Program-made: the position numbers and the translations under genes
Shown: piece by piece, positions 6,284 through 16,320 of the stretch
Position numbering within the stretch: position 1 is the first letter of the stretch
Layout: every line of letters begins with the position of its first letter
Origin: UBA2377 sp964429385
GTDB taxonomy: Bacteria > Verrucomicrobiota > Verrucomicrobiia > Opitutales > Opitutaceae
Length of the DNA stretch: 22,726 nt
Assembly: GCA_964429385.1 (NCBI GenBank)
Contig: CAYSBR010000052.1
Coordinates: 1-22,726, forward strand
Direction: 5' to 3'
The notes under the pieces: generated by a model
What the model saw: the letters and a program-made list of their open reading frames with translations, nothing else
What the model was told of the DNA's origin: nothing
The model's database searches: none

Positions 6284-8038
6284 TCAGATATGGGTGACGT
6301 CGGGCTCGAAGCTGACCGCAAGGCGGTAGATCTGACCGGGCCGCATGATGAGCGGATGATCGCGCACCAGATGCTGGAGGTAGTGAACCTTGCCGTAATT
6401 GGTCCGGTAGGTGGGGTCGCTGCTGACGACCTCGGTTTCGCCCCAGGTGGCCTGAAAATCATCCTTGAGCACGCTGCACCGGTGGCCCTGCTGGCCGAGA
6501 GCGAGCGCGCCGCCGACATGATAGCGCGAGTGCGGGGCGGCAATGGCCAGCACGTAGCGGAATTTGTCGAGCGTGAGCTGTTGCTTCACGGTGTAGGCGA
6601 ATTCGCAGCTGATCTGGTTGCCGGAAAAATTCCATTGGACCTTCACGCTGCCCAAGCCTTTGAGGATTTCCTCCTTGGTGTTGATCAGGTCGGGCTGCTC
6701 GTAGCGGAAATAGAAGCTGTTGCGCAGACCGAGGCCGGTGACGCAGTTCTTCCCGTAGAAGGCGGGCAGGGTGACCTGATCGCCGAAGGTCAGCTCGGGC
6801 AGCATGACCGGCATATAGACATTGTTCGGCCAGTCGAAGATGCCCGGGCAGTGCGGGAAGGGCAGCGCGTCGCTGGTGAGCGTGGTGCCGGAGCTGATCA
6901 GGGGAATCTGCGCGTGGAGGCCGCTTTCGCCATCGCGGTAGAGGAAGAGGCCCTGCTCCTTGCGGCTGCTTTTGTCGAAGATGACGAAACGACCGCTGGT
7001 GCGGGCCGGCTCCGTCTTGGGCTGGCCGAAGGGGAGGGCGACAGCCTTGGCGAGGCGTGACCACTGGCAGAGGTAGCGGGCGGCGTCGAAGTTCGCCATG
7101 CGCGTGGTGTGATGCGCGTAGGCCGTGCGCTCTTCATCGCGCAGATCAAGGAAGCCATGTTCCTGATCCAGGTAGGTCTGGTAAAAGAACATGAACAGCC
7201 GGCGCAGGATGTCGTAATATTTGGCCTTCTGGTCGTCGGGAATCCAGCCGTCGCGCATGCCTTGCAGGATGAGGCTGATGCAATGCATCTGGCCATAGGC
7301 GCCGGCGGCGCGGCCAAAGGCCCAGCCCAAGCCGTCCGCGCGGACCAAGTCGGGCATCATCTTGATGTATTTCTCGGCGTAAGTGCGGAGCGTGGGCAGC
7401 TTGCGGTCGCGGACTCCAGAGTTGGCGTGGAGCTGCAGGGCGGAGCGGATGAACACGAAGTTCATCACGCCATAGAGATTGAAGTTTCCACCGAAACCGG
7501 AGGTGGAATCATCGAAGAAGCCGGTGGAGCTGGTCTCGTTGATGCGTTCGACCATGCGCTCGATGAGGCGGGAGGTCTCATCCTTCTTGGAGAGGCCGAA
7601 GGAGTAACGGGCGACGGCTTTGGCGATGTTGAAGGCCTGCCAGTGATTGTCGTAGTCGCTGCGGTGAAGGAGGGCCTTGTCGATGCGGAGCTTGGTTTCC
7701 TCGACGAGGCGCTCCCACACGGGGTTGCGCTCCTTGGAGGGGCCGAAGGCGAGGAGGCCGAGCGCGGCGTAGGCGAGCCCGTTTTCCGCGGCCGGCTCGG
7801 TGAAGATCTGCGCCGTGATGCAGCGGGCGGCCAGGTCGATGATGTCGTATCCCTTGAGGGTGGTCTCCCCGGTGGCACGGTAGAATTCGCCGAGGGCGAA
7901 AGCGACGTGGCCGGGCTCGTCCGGGCGGGAGGGCTCGCCATGGGCGGGCAGAATGGTGCCGTCAGGCTGGATGGAGTCCAAGTTGTGGCCCAGCATTGAG
8001 CGGGCCATATCCAGACATTGCTCGGAGAAGCTATGCAT
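6284..8038 (-). CDS. Large predicted carbohydrate-active protein, unassigned
   Basis: A 584-residue soluble protein without a signal peptide. Residues ~1-330 are helix-rich with repeated aromatic and basic pairs (YDNHWQAFNIAK, GLGWAFGRAAGAYGQMH), the look of an alpha/alpha-toroid as in glycosidases, lyases and DUF2264-type proteins. Residues ~330-584 are beta-rich (GRFVIFDKS, VKVQWNFSGN) like the C-terminal sandwich of heparinase-type enzymes. This is a judgement of fold style, not a family match. I cannot name catalytic residues. The TTG at 8086 extends the frame by 16 residues; ATG 8038 gives a more natural N-terminus, though neither has a clear ribosome-binding site. It lies 61 bases after rho and 69 before hisF. 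Confidence 0.6.
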   Translation of the reverse strand: MHSFSEQCLDMARSMLGHNLDSIQPDGTILPAHGEPSRPDEPGHVAFALGEFYRATGETTLKGYDIIDLAARCITAQIFTEPAAENGLAYAALGLLAFGPSKERNPVWERLVEETKLRIDKALLHRSDYDNHWQAFNIAKAVARYSFGLSKKDETSRLIERMVERINETSSTGFFDDSTSGFGGNFNLYGVMNFVFIRSALQLHANSGVRDRKLPTLRTYAEKYIKMMPDLVRADGLGWAFGRAAGAYGQMHCISLILQGMRDGWIPDDQKAKYYDILRRLFMFFYQTYLDQEHGFLDLRDEERTAYAHHTTRMANFDAARYLCQWSRLAKAVALPFGQPKTEPARTSGRFVIFDKSSRKEQGLFLYRDGESGLHAQIPLISSGTTLTSDALPFPHCPGIFDWPNNVYMPVMLPELTFGDQVTLPAFYGKNCVTGLGLRNSFYFRYEQPDLINTKEEILKGLGSVKVQWNFSGNQISCEFAYTVKQQLTLDKFRYVLAIAAPHSRYHVGGALALGQQGHRCSVLKDDFQATWGETEVVSSDPTYRTNYGKVHYLQHLVRDHPLIMRPGQIYRLAVSFEPDVTHI

Positions 8039-8099
8039 TCGATGTGAAGAGGAAGGAGGGTGCGTGGTTGCCGTCGCGGGCTGCAAGAGTGAAGTTGGC

Positions 8100-9326
8100 T
8101 CAGCGCGCGATGAGTTTAAGGAATTCGGCGTTGGTCTTGGTCTTGGAGAGGCGGGCGATCATGGTTTCCGTCGCCTCCTCGATCTTCTGCTGCACAAGGG
8201 CGCGGCGGAAGAAATGGATGCCTTCGAGGGTCTTGGCGTCGATGAGCAGCTCCTCCTTGCGGGTGCCGGAGGCCGCGATGTTGATGGCGGGCCAGAGCCG
8301 CATCTCGGCGGATTTGCGATCGAGGACGAGCTCCATGTTGCCGGTGCCCTTGAACTCCTGGAAGATCACATCGTCCATGCGGCTGCCGGTCTCGACGAGC
8401 ACGGAGGCGATGATGGTGAGCGAGCCGGCCTCCTCGGTCTTGCGCGCCGACGCGAAAAGCTGGCGGGGTTTTTCCAGCGCGCGCACGTCCAGACCACCGG
8501 AGCCGGTGCGGCCGGAGTTGCGCGCGGTGTTGTGAGCGCGGGAGAGGCGGGTGAGCGAATCGACGAACAGCACGACATCTCGACCGGTCTCAACGAGGCG
8601 CTTGGCCCGCTCGATGCAGAGGTCGGCGATGCGGATGTGATTCTCGATCTGCTCGTCGTTGGAGGAGGCCCAGATTTCGGCGGGCACGCTGCGCTTGAAG
8701 TCGGTGACCTCCTCGGGCCGTTCGTCCACGAGCAGGATCATGACGTGGCACTCGGGGTTGTTTTCCAGCACGCCGAGCGCCATGTCGCGGAGCAGGGTCG
8801 TCTTGCCGGTGCGGGGCGGGGCGACGATGAGGCCGCGGGTGCCTTTGCCGATGGGGCAGAACAGATCCACCGCGCGGGTGGTCATGCGCCCATCCTTCAT
8901 CTCCATCTTGAGGTGTTGCTCAGGCGAGACGGTCGTGAGCGTGGTGAATTCGAATTTGCCGCGACGTTCTTCCAGGGGAATGCCATCGACGGTTTCGATG
9001 AAGCGCATCTTGGGGTTGGAGAATCGGCCGTCGGGCGGGAAGGCGGTGCCGCCGATGAAATTGCCGCTGCGCAGCTTGAAACGGCGGATCAGCTCCTTCG
9101 GCACAAAGGGATCGGTGGGGCGACGCTTGCCGCCGCGTGTGAGGTCGAGCAGCTGGCCGTTGCCGCCGCGCTGCAGATCAATGTCGAGCACGCCTTCGAC
9201 ACGGATGGTGTTTTCAGCGGGGCGTTCCTCCGGGCCGGTTGCGGTCGCAGGCATGTTCGCCGGTGTTTCAGCAGTGGCGGCCGGAGGGGGAGTATCCGCC
9301 GAAGCGGACGAGGTTTTCTTTTCCAT
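8100..9326 (-). CDS. rho: Transcription termination factor Rho
   Basis: A 408-residue hexameric RNA-DNA helicase that ends transcription. The Walker A is VAPPRTGKTT (168-177), followed by the Walker B stretch DVVLFVDSLTRL and the Q-loop/R-loop signature FKGTGNMEL and SGTRKEELL, so the ATPase core is intact. The N-terminus is atypical. Residues 1-40 are an Ala/Pro/Thr-rich disordered stretch in place of the Rho_N helical domain. In the cold-shock RNA-binding subdomain (about 42-95) the RNP1 motif GFGFLR is replaced by GNGQLLD (55-61). It is first in a run with the 6284 gene and hisF, and divergent from acs. Confidence 0.95.
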   Translation of the reverse strand: MEKKTSSASADTPPPAATAETPANMPATATGPEERPAENTIRVEGVLDIDLQRGGNGQLLDLTRGGKRRPTDPFVPKELIRRFKLRSGNFIGGTAFPPDGRFSNPKMRFIETVDGIPLEERRGKFEFTTLTTVSPEQHLKMEMKDGRMTTRAVDLFCPIGKGTRGLIVAPPRTGKTTLLRDMALGVLENNPECHVMILLVDERPEEVTDFKRSVPAEIWASSNDEQIENHIRIADLCIERAKRLVETGRDVVLFVDSLTRLSRAHNTARNSGRTGSGGLDVRALEKPRQLFASARKTEEAGSLTIIASVLVETGSRMDDVIFQEFKGTGNMELVLDRKSAEMRLWPAINIAASGTRKEELLIDAKTLEGIHFFRRALVQQKIEEATETMIARLSKTKTNAEFLKLIAR

Positions 9327-9357
9327 ACAAAAATTAAGGACAGGACACGACCAGCGC

Positions 9358-9386
9358 TTGACGCTTAAAACTTCGGACAGGATAAG
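9358..9386 (+). promoter_or_regulatory. Sigma-70-type promoter for acs
   Basis: TTGACG (9358-9363) and GATAAG (9381-9386) are 17 bases apart, matching consensus at 5/6 and 4/6 positions. The predicted transcript would start near 9393, leaving a leader of about 38 bases before the GTG of acs. No clear ribosome-binding site precedes that GTG. The rest of 9327-9430 must also hold the rho promoter, which I cannot place. Confidence 0.55.
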
Positions 9387-9430
9387 AGCCGCCGTCTTGC
9401 GTCCCCCAACCCCTTAAATCCGCCACCAAC

Positions 9431-11380
<1,950 letters not shown>

Positions 11381-11400
11381 GCCGGCTTCGAACGAACTTG

Positions 11401-11431
11401 CAGGCGGGCTGCTGGAAAGGCAGCCCGCCTG
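11401..11431 (+). terminator. Strong hairpin terminator after acs
   Basis: CAGGCGGGCTGC and GCAGCCCGCCTG form a perfect 12-bp stem with a 7-base loop, 20 bases past the acs stop, followed by TTGCGTTTC. The stem is very stable; the T-run is interrupted. It separates acs from the pseudopilin operon. The 11432-11526 stretch after it holds a smaller GGGCG/CGCCC hairpin (11445-11458) and no promoter I can assign with confidence. Confidence 0.75.
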
Positions 11432-11526
11432 TTGCGTTTCACGGGGGCGGAGTCGCCCAGGTTTTGCATTTGCGGTTGGTCGGAAAGGTCTGTTTTCTTC
11501 GCCGCATGCCCAGCGGCAGTCGCACG

Positions 11527-12069
11527 ATGCGAGTGGGCGGCCGGCCCATGCGTCCAGTGTGTGGTTTCACACTGATTGAGCTGCTTGCAGTGCTCGCGAC
11601 CATCGCGGTCCTTTCCGCCTTCGTCTTTGGTTTGGGCCGGTATGTGAGTGAAAGCGGGCGCATCAGCCGCGCCCATGCGGAGCTGGCAGTGATGGTGGCG
11701 GCATTGGAAAATTATCAACGCCTGCGGGGTGATTATCCGCGTACGGACGATGCGGCACTGATGTTGCAGGCTCTCCTGGGACGAAGAGATCCGCAGATGC
11801 GGGTGAGCCGGGGGCGGGTGGTGTTGGAGCTGACGCATCTGACGATGGAGGGGGAGGGCGATCCGTATGCCGATGAAACGGTCCGCCTGGTGGATCCTTG
11901 GGGCAGACCTTACCGTTACGCCTACCGCAACATCACGCCCTGGAATAATCCGCGCTATGTGCTGTATTCAGCCGGTCCCGATGGCGTGGCCGACGAGCAT
12001 CTGTCGCCGGGTGGTTTTCCCGATGCCAACACCGGGGAGAACCGTGACAACCTTCACGCCCACTTCTGA
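11527..12069 (+). CDS. GspG-like major pseudopilin
   Basis: A 180-residue type II secretion/type IV pilus-like pseudopilin. A short basic leader ends at the prepilin peptidase site CG/FTLIELLAVLA, with Glu at +5 and a ~20-residue membrane helix. The C-terminal half keeps the GspG signature LVDPWGRPYRYAY and YVLYSAGPDG, where GspG binds calcium. First gene of a six-gene plus-strand operon; five bases separate its stop from the next ATG. Start choice is uncertain: ATG 11506, 11527 and 11548 are all in frame and none has a clear ribosome-binding site. The TTG at 11398 is excluded because the acs terminator overlaps it. Confidence 0.85.
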   Translation: MRVGGRPMRPVCGFTLIELLAVLATIAVLSAFVFGLGRYVSESGRISRAHAELAVMVAALENYQRLRGDYPRTDDAALMLQALLGRRDPQMRVSRGRVVLELTHLTMEGEGDPYADETVRLVDPWGRPYRYAYRNITPWNNPRYVLYSAGPDGVADEHLSPGGFPDANTGENRDNLHAHF

Positions 12070-12074
12070 CGGCC

Positions 12075-12740
12075 ATGCGCGCATCCGGTCATCACATTCA
12101 GCGGGGGTTCACCCTGATCGAGTTGCTCACCGTGATGGCCATCATTGGCATTCTGGCCGGTATTTTGATCCCGACCGTCGGGGCGGTGCGGGGATCGGCG
12201 GACAAGGCGAAGACCCGGGCGCAATTTGCCCAATGGGCCGCGGCCATCGAATCGTTTCGCGGCGAATATGGGCATTATCCTGCGTTCGATGGCTCGGGTT
12301 TGGTGAATCCTCCGGGGCAAAGCAACGATCCGGGCGCCTTGCATCTTTTCCATGATGTCTTGGCGGGCAGGCGCCGCAATGGGGATGCGCTGCCGGCTTA
12401 CACCGCCACCGCACCGCTGGCTCCCGAGGCGCAGAATCGCAAGCGCATCGGCTTTTACGCGTTTGCGGAATCCGATTTCACCGGAGCCGGAGCAGGGACT
12501 CCGTATCTGATCCGGGATGCCTTTGAAAACACGGCGATTGTCGTGCTGGTGGATCGCGATCTCGACGGGGTTATCCGGGTGGGCGCCGGAGGCGACTACG
12601 CCGAGTTGCCTCCGGTGAGAGGAATGACCCCGGAAGCGACGGACTTTCCTGCCATGGGCGTGCGGGCGGGGGTTTTGTTTTATGCTCCCGGGCCACGGGC
12701 AAATCAGCAGCAACCGGATTTCATCTTCAGTTGGAAATGA
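12075..12740 (+). CDS. Second GspG-like pseudopilin
   Basis: A 221-residue pseudopilin. The leader MRASGHHIQRG is followed by FTLIELLTVMAIIGILAGILI, a textbook class III signal with Glu at +5. A long helix (AKTRAQFAQWAAAIESFRGEYGHYP) continues as in GspG, but the C-terminal part is longer than usual and ends in a novel stretch with VVLVDRDLDGVIRV instead of the DPWG calcium motif. It may be an alternative or minor subunit. Its stop shares ATGA with the next start. Confidence 0.85.
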   Translation: MRASGHHIQRGFTLIELLTVMAIIGILAGILIPTVGAVRGSADKAKTRAQFAQWAAAIESFRGEYGHYPAFDGSGLVNPPGQSNDPGALHLFHDVLAGRRRNGDALPAYTATAPLAPEAQNRKRIGFYAFAESDFTGAGAGTPYLIRDAFENTAIVVLVDRDLDGVIRVGAGGDYAELPPVRGMTPEATDFPAMGVRAGVLFYAPGPRANQQQPDFIFSWK

Positions 12741-13402
12741 GACGCCGGCTTTCAGGTTTTACGTTGGTGGAACTGCTGGTGGTGATCGGTTTGGTCGCCG
12801 GGCTTTCGTTTTTTCTGCTCAGGGGATTTTCAGGGCCGGGGGCCGCGTTGCAATCGGGGCAGGCCGCGGTGGTGAATCTGCTGGCACTGGCGCGAACGCA
12901 CGCGCTGGCTTCGGGCAATCAGACCCGCGTGCTGGTGCATCACGATCGTTCAGGTCCCGCGGCGGCGGAGCGCTACTTGCGACAGCTGGCGGTACAGGAG
13001 TTGCGGGGCGGCAGCTGGCAGACGTTGCAGATGATACAGCTGCCGTCGGGTGTTCATATCGTGCCGCATCGCAACCAATCGCCGGCGGGCCTGTTTGCCG
13101 GTGAGGGGCCATGGCTTGCGCGGGATGGGACGCCGCTGCATTCCTCCTGTCTGGAGAGGGCACCGGTCAGCCATGCGGTGAATGGCCCCGAAGCTGAAAT
13201 GTGGGTGGAGTTGATTTTCACTGCGCTGGGCACCACGGGGAACTCGGGATTTCTTGTGCTCGCGACCGGCGGGCCGGTGGCACCGGATGTGGGTTCCGGC
13301 GAACCATCGCCCGTGCAGCTGCGCAATCCTCATGCCGTGCGCGGAGTGCAGCTGAGCGGTTATGGGTTGAGTGTGTTGATCGATGATTACGGAGGATTCT
13401 GA
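12737..13402 (+). CDS. GspH-like minor pseudopilin (Verru_Chthon protein D-like)
   Basis: A 221-residue minor pseudopilin. Leader MRRRLSG is cut before FTLVELLVVIGLVAG (Glu +5). The region AAVVNLLALARTHALASGNQTRVLVH is the GspH-type helix, followed by a beta-rich head domain. GspH sits at the tip of pseudopili and helps start assembly. I use ATG 12737, which overlaps the preceding stop by four bases; a TTG two codons earlier is less likely. The set of this gene with the next three resembles the four-gene Verru_Chthon cassette described from Verrucomicrobium and Chthoniobacter. Confidence 0.8.
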   Translation: MRRRLSGFTLVELLVVIGLVAGLSFFLLRGFSGPGAALQSGQAAVVNLLALARTHALASGNQTRVLVHHDRSGPAAAERYLRQLAVQELRGGSWQTLQMIQLPSGVHIVPHRNQSPAGLFAGEGPWLARDGTPLHSSCLERAPVSHAVNGPEAEMWVELIFTALGTTGNSGFLVLATGGPVAPDVGSGEPSPVQLRNPHAVRGVQLSGYGLSVLIDDYGGF

Positions 13403-13914
13403 TGCGGCGCTTCAAATTTGCGACGGGGTACTCGTTGATCGAGGTGGTGCTGGCCACGGGGATCGTCGCTGTCGGCGTCGTGACAATGCTTGGCCTGCTT
13501 GCCGGGATGTCCCGACAACTGGCCGAAGCGGATGAATGGCAGACGGCGGGACGAATGCCGGAAGCTGTGGCGGTGGAGCTTAACGGGTTGGCGCGGCAGA
13601 TGGGCTTGGAGGGCCTGGCCGCGGCCATTCCTGTCATGACCACCGGGGAAACATCGGGCTTTTTGCTCGTGGCCGGCCGCGATGGAAGCGGGATCCATCC
13701 GCTTGTTTCCGGCGACACGGGCGAGCGGGATGCGTATTTTTTGATCGAGGTGAAACGATTCCCTGCCGGGGATCTGGCTTTTTCACCGGAATCGATGGTG
13801 CTGCCGGTCAATGTCCGGGTTTCGTGGCCCTATCGTGTGGGGCTGCCGGAGCCGCGCACGGTGTCGCCGGCGGAGCGACAGCATTTTTTCTTCAATCTGG
13901 CAGTTGTGCGATGA
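13402..13914 (+). CDS. GspI-like minor pseudopilin (Verru_Chthon protein B-like)
   Basis: A 170-residue protein with the N-terminus MRRFKFATG/YSLIEVVLATGIVAVG; Glu +5 is kept although the first mature residue is Tyr rather than Phe. The short helix and ~100-residue head are the GspI plan. GspI nucleates the tip with GspJ and GspK. A GGAGG ribosome-binding site (13391-13395) precedes the ATG, which shares one base (TGATG) with the previous stop. Confidence 0.78.
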   Translation: MRRFKFATGYSLIEVVLATGIVAVGVVTMLGLLAGMSRQLAEADEWQTAGRMPEAVAVELNGLARQMGLEGLAAAIPVMTTGETSGFLLVAGRDGSGIHPLVSGDTGERDAYFLIEVKRFPAGDLAFSPESMVLPVNVRVSWPYRVGLPEPRTVSPAERQHFFFNLAVVR

Positions 13915-14906
13915 AGACCCGGGGCTTCACGGTGCTTGAACTGCTGGTGGCGGCCACCATCACCTTGCTGTTGGCGGGGCTGACGCTGGCCGTTAGTTCA
14001 GGTGCGCTCGACCTGTGGCGCAGGTCGCAGGGGGCTTTCACCGCCGCCACCGAAGCGGGGGTGGCGCTGGATCTGCTGGAACGCGACTTGCAGTCGGCAC
14101 ACTGGCGGCCCGATGGAAATACCTGGTTTGCGGTCACAGTGGGTAATCACAGCTCATCGCTGACCAACCGTGGCTGGCGCACGGCGGATGCGGTTCGCAT
14201 GAAGCCGGCGACGGCGGACAGCCTGCGTGTGTGGCCCGATCCGGATGCGGAGGGGCATCGGAATTTGGCCGAGGCTCGTTTCGGGCTGACCGGTGCATGG
14301 CTGCGCTTCATCGCGGCGTCGGCGGAATCGGCCGTGGAACCGGCGCTCCCGAGGGCGATCGCGTATCAGATTGTGCGCCGACCGGTACGGGGTGGCATCG
14401 CGTCGGCCAATCCCGCGCCGGTGCGTTACACCTTTTATCGTTCCGCGGTGTCAGGAAGAAACACTTTCAACCTGGGGTATGACATCACCTCTTCCGCTTA
14501 TGCCAGCAGGGGAAACAATCCTGGTGCGCAGCGCGCGCCTTCCACCATTGCCAACCCCGGTTCGCTCGATCTCCTGGCGAACAACGTGATCGATTTCGGG
14601 CTTTGGTTGTATGCGAAGGAGCCGGGGGGCGGTTTGCGGGTGATTTATCCGGCGCATGCGGGGGATATGGAGCATGTCGGCACCGGTTTTTCTGGCGCGG
14701 CGGATGACCAGCGCATGCCGGCGGTGGTGGATGTCATGTTGAGAGTGCTCACGGAGGAAGGGGCCTTGAAGCTGGAGGCGATGGAGTCTGGTCGGGTGGA
14801 GAGACCGGCGCATCATGAGAGCGACGCCGCGTGGTGGTGGGCGGTGGCCGAGACTCATTCACGGGTGTTTGTTCGTCGGATCGAGTTGAAGGGAGGAGGC
14901 CTCTGA
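13911..14906 (+). CDS. GspJ-like minor pseudopilin (Verru_Chthon protein C-like)
   Basis: A 331-residue pseudopilin with leader MKTRG before FTVLELLVAATITLLLAG (Glu +5). Early mature residues ALDLLERDLQSAHWRPDG match the GspJ-type helix and first strands. The head is longer than in typical GspJ (about 200 residues) because of inserts rich in Asn, Ser and Gly. The start is ATG 13911, in ATGA overlap with the previous gene; a longer frame from 13824 is antisense-free but has no signal leader. Confidence 0.78.
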   Translation: MKTRGFTVLELLVAATITLLLAGLTLAVSSGALDLWRRSQGAFTAATEAGVALDLLERDLQSAHWRPDGNTWFAVTVGNHSSSLTNRGWRTADAVRMKPATADSLRVWPDPDAEGHRNLAEARFGLTGAWLRFIAASAESAVEPALPRAIAYQIVRRPVRGGIASANPAPVRYTFYRSAVSGRNTFNLGYDITSSAYASRGNNPGAQRAPSTIANPGSLDLLANNVIDFGLWLYAKEPGGGLRVIYPAHAGDMEHVGTGFSGAADDQRMPAVVDVMLRVLTEEGALKLEAMESGRVERPAHHESDAAWWWAVAETHSRVFVRRIELKGGGL

Positions 14907-16129
14907 TGAGAGCGCGCCGTGCCGGAGGCTTCGCCCTTGTGCTCGTGCTTGGGCTGCTCGGGTTGCTGGTGCTGGCGACTTACGCCCTGTCCACGTTGGT
15001 ACGGGTCAATGCCCGGATAGGGGCGGCGAAATCTTCTCAAGCCCAGGCGCGGCAGCATGCCTTGTTGGGCTTGAATCTCGCCCTCGACGAATTGCAGCGG
15101 CACGCCGGACGGGATGACCGGATCACGGGCATGGCCGGCCTCAGTGGTGTTTCGGCCGGGGCGGGGCGGCCCGCGCGGCACTGGTGCGGGGTGTGGGATG
15201 AGCATGGCGTGTTTGTCACTTGGCTGGTATCGGGAATCACGGATTTCAGCCTGCCCGATTTGAGAGGACAGAATGCGGTGACTTTGGTCGGGGCCGGTTC
15301 GTTGGGAGCGGACACAACGGACAAGGAACACGTCAGCGCCCTCCGGCAGGGCATCACCATTATCGCAGAGGGCGAAGCGAGGGAGTTGGGCGGTCATGCT
15401 TATTGGGTGGGAGATGAGGGCGTGAAACTCAGTGCGGTGCTGAATGCCGCCACGCCGGTTTCCGGCGGTCAGCATGCGGTGAATGAGTTGATCCCGGATT
15501 TGGATTTTTCTCTCCCTGATTACGGTCAAGTGCTGGCATATGCCCAGTTGGCCTATGTGCCGGCCACGGCACTGACGTCCGGGCAGTTGCAGTCGAACTT
15601 CCATTCAATGGGCGTGACGCATGTCAGGCAGATCGCGCCGGGCGGCGGGGCGGTGAGGACCGAGTCGGGATTGCTCAACATCAATTCGAGTTCAGCTCGT
15701 TATTGGCGAGGCGTGGCCGCCACCTATAACCATCTCACCTCCGGCCCTCAATTGAGTTTATCACCGACGGTTTTTGGCAACCGCATGAGTGGCGCCATTC
15801 CGGAAGAGGTCGGTCCGGGAAAGTCTTTGGGTGGCCCTTATACCGTGATGGAGGCTTTCTTCGCCGGCGCAGTCTTGGCGGATGCTTTGGCGGGGAGTGA
15901 TGTATCCGTGTCCGACTTCAGGGAAACCATGGAGCCCTGGCTGACGACCCGCTCGGATACCTTTCGCCTTCGCGCCTATGGGGATGCGGTGAATCTGGTC
16001 GATCCCGACCGGGTGGAGGCGGTGGCGTATTGCGAAGCGATTGTACAGCGCGGGGCCGACGAACTGCCCGGTCATGGCCGGAGATTTCAAGTGATCTCCT
16101 TCCGCTGGCTGGGCCCGGACGATATCTAG
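14906..16129 (+). CDS. GspK-like pseudopilus tip protein (Verru_Chthon protein A-like)
   Basis: A 407-residue protein. Basic leader MRARRAGG precedes FALVLVLGLLGLLVLATYAL; the +5 residue is Leu, not Glu, as in GspK, the large tip subunit. QARQHALLGLNLALDELQRH (about 45-64) is the helix seen in Verru_Chthon protein A, and GLLNINSSSARYWRG (about 262-276) resembles the family's Asn-rich hinge. It starts at ATG 14906 in TGATG overlap with a GGGAGGAGG site just upstream. As the last gene it completes the order G, G, H, I, J, K. Confidence 0.75.
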   Translation: MRARRAGGFALVLVLGLLGLLVLATYALSTLVRVNARIGAAKSSQAQARQHALLGLNLALDELQRHAGRDDRITGMAGLSGVSAGAGRPARHWCGVWDEHGVFVTWLVSGITDFSLPDLRGQNAVTLVGAGSLGADTTDKEHVSALRQGITIIAEGEARELGGHAYWVGDEGVKLSAVLNAATPVSGGQHAVNELIPDLDFSLPDYGQVLAYAQLAYVPATALTSGQLQSNFHSMGVTHVRQIAPGGGAVRTESGLLNINSSSARYWRGVAATYNHLTSGPQLSLSPTVFGNRMSGAIPEEVGPGKSLGGPYTVMEAFFAGAVLADALAGSDVSVSDFRETMEPWLTTRSDTFRLRAYGDAVNLVDPDRVEAVAYCEAIVQRGADELPGHGRRFQVISFRWLGPDDI

Positions 16130-16149
16130 AAAAATCTTGTGGATTTTTC
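16129..16149 (+). terminator. A/T-rich hairpin at the end of the pseudopilin operon
   Basis: GAAAAATC (16129-16136) and GATTTTTC (16142-16149) pair perfectly around TTGTG, starting on the last base of the operon's stop codon. The T5 lies inside the stem rather than after it, so termination is possible but weak. Confidence 0.35.
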
Positions 16150-16183
16150 CCCGATACTGTGGCTTTTACGCCCTTCCACGTAT

Positions 16184-16258
16184 GCCAGGGTAGCTCAGTG
16201 GTAGAGCAGGGGACTCATAAGCCCTTGGTCGGCGGTTCAATCCCGCCCCCTGGCACCA
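16184..16258 (+). tRNA. tRNA with CAU anticodon (elongator Met or Ile2)
   Basis: The cloverleaf folds: acceptor GCCAGGG/CCCTGGC, D-arm GCTC/GAGC, anticodon loop CTCATAA, T-arm GGCGG/CCGCC with TTCAATC loop, discriminator A and encoded CCA. The anticodon stem GGGGA/GCCCT has a G-U pair and an A-G mismatch next to the loop. The CTCATAA loop and TTGGTC variable region resemble bacterial tRNA-Ile2, in which C34 is changed to lysidine, but elongator tRNA-Met cannot be excluded. It is not the initiator, which lacks this acceptor pairing. The 16259-16320 gap holds nothing else I see. Confidence 0.9.
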
Positions 16259-16320
16259 ATTTTCAAACCGCTTGATTGCGATGATGCTGACGGGCGGGCG
16301 CAGAGAGCGGGGCGGTCGGC

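Noticed and set aside
7953..9368. Plus-strand frame of 471 codons over rho
   Set aside because: Antisense shadow; the minus strand encodes a clear Rho.
11398..11526. TTG start of the first pseudopilin at 11398
   Set aside because: It lies in the acs terminator hairpin and would put 56 residues before the peptidase site.
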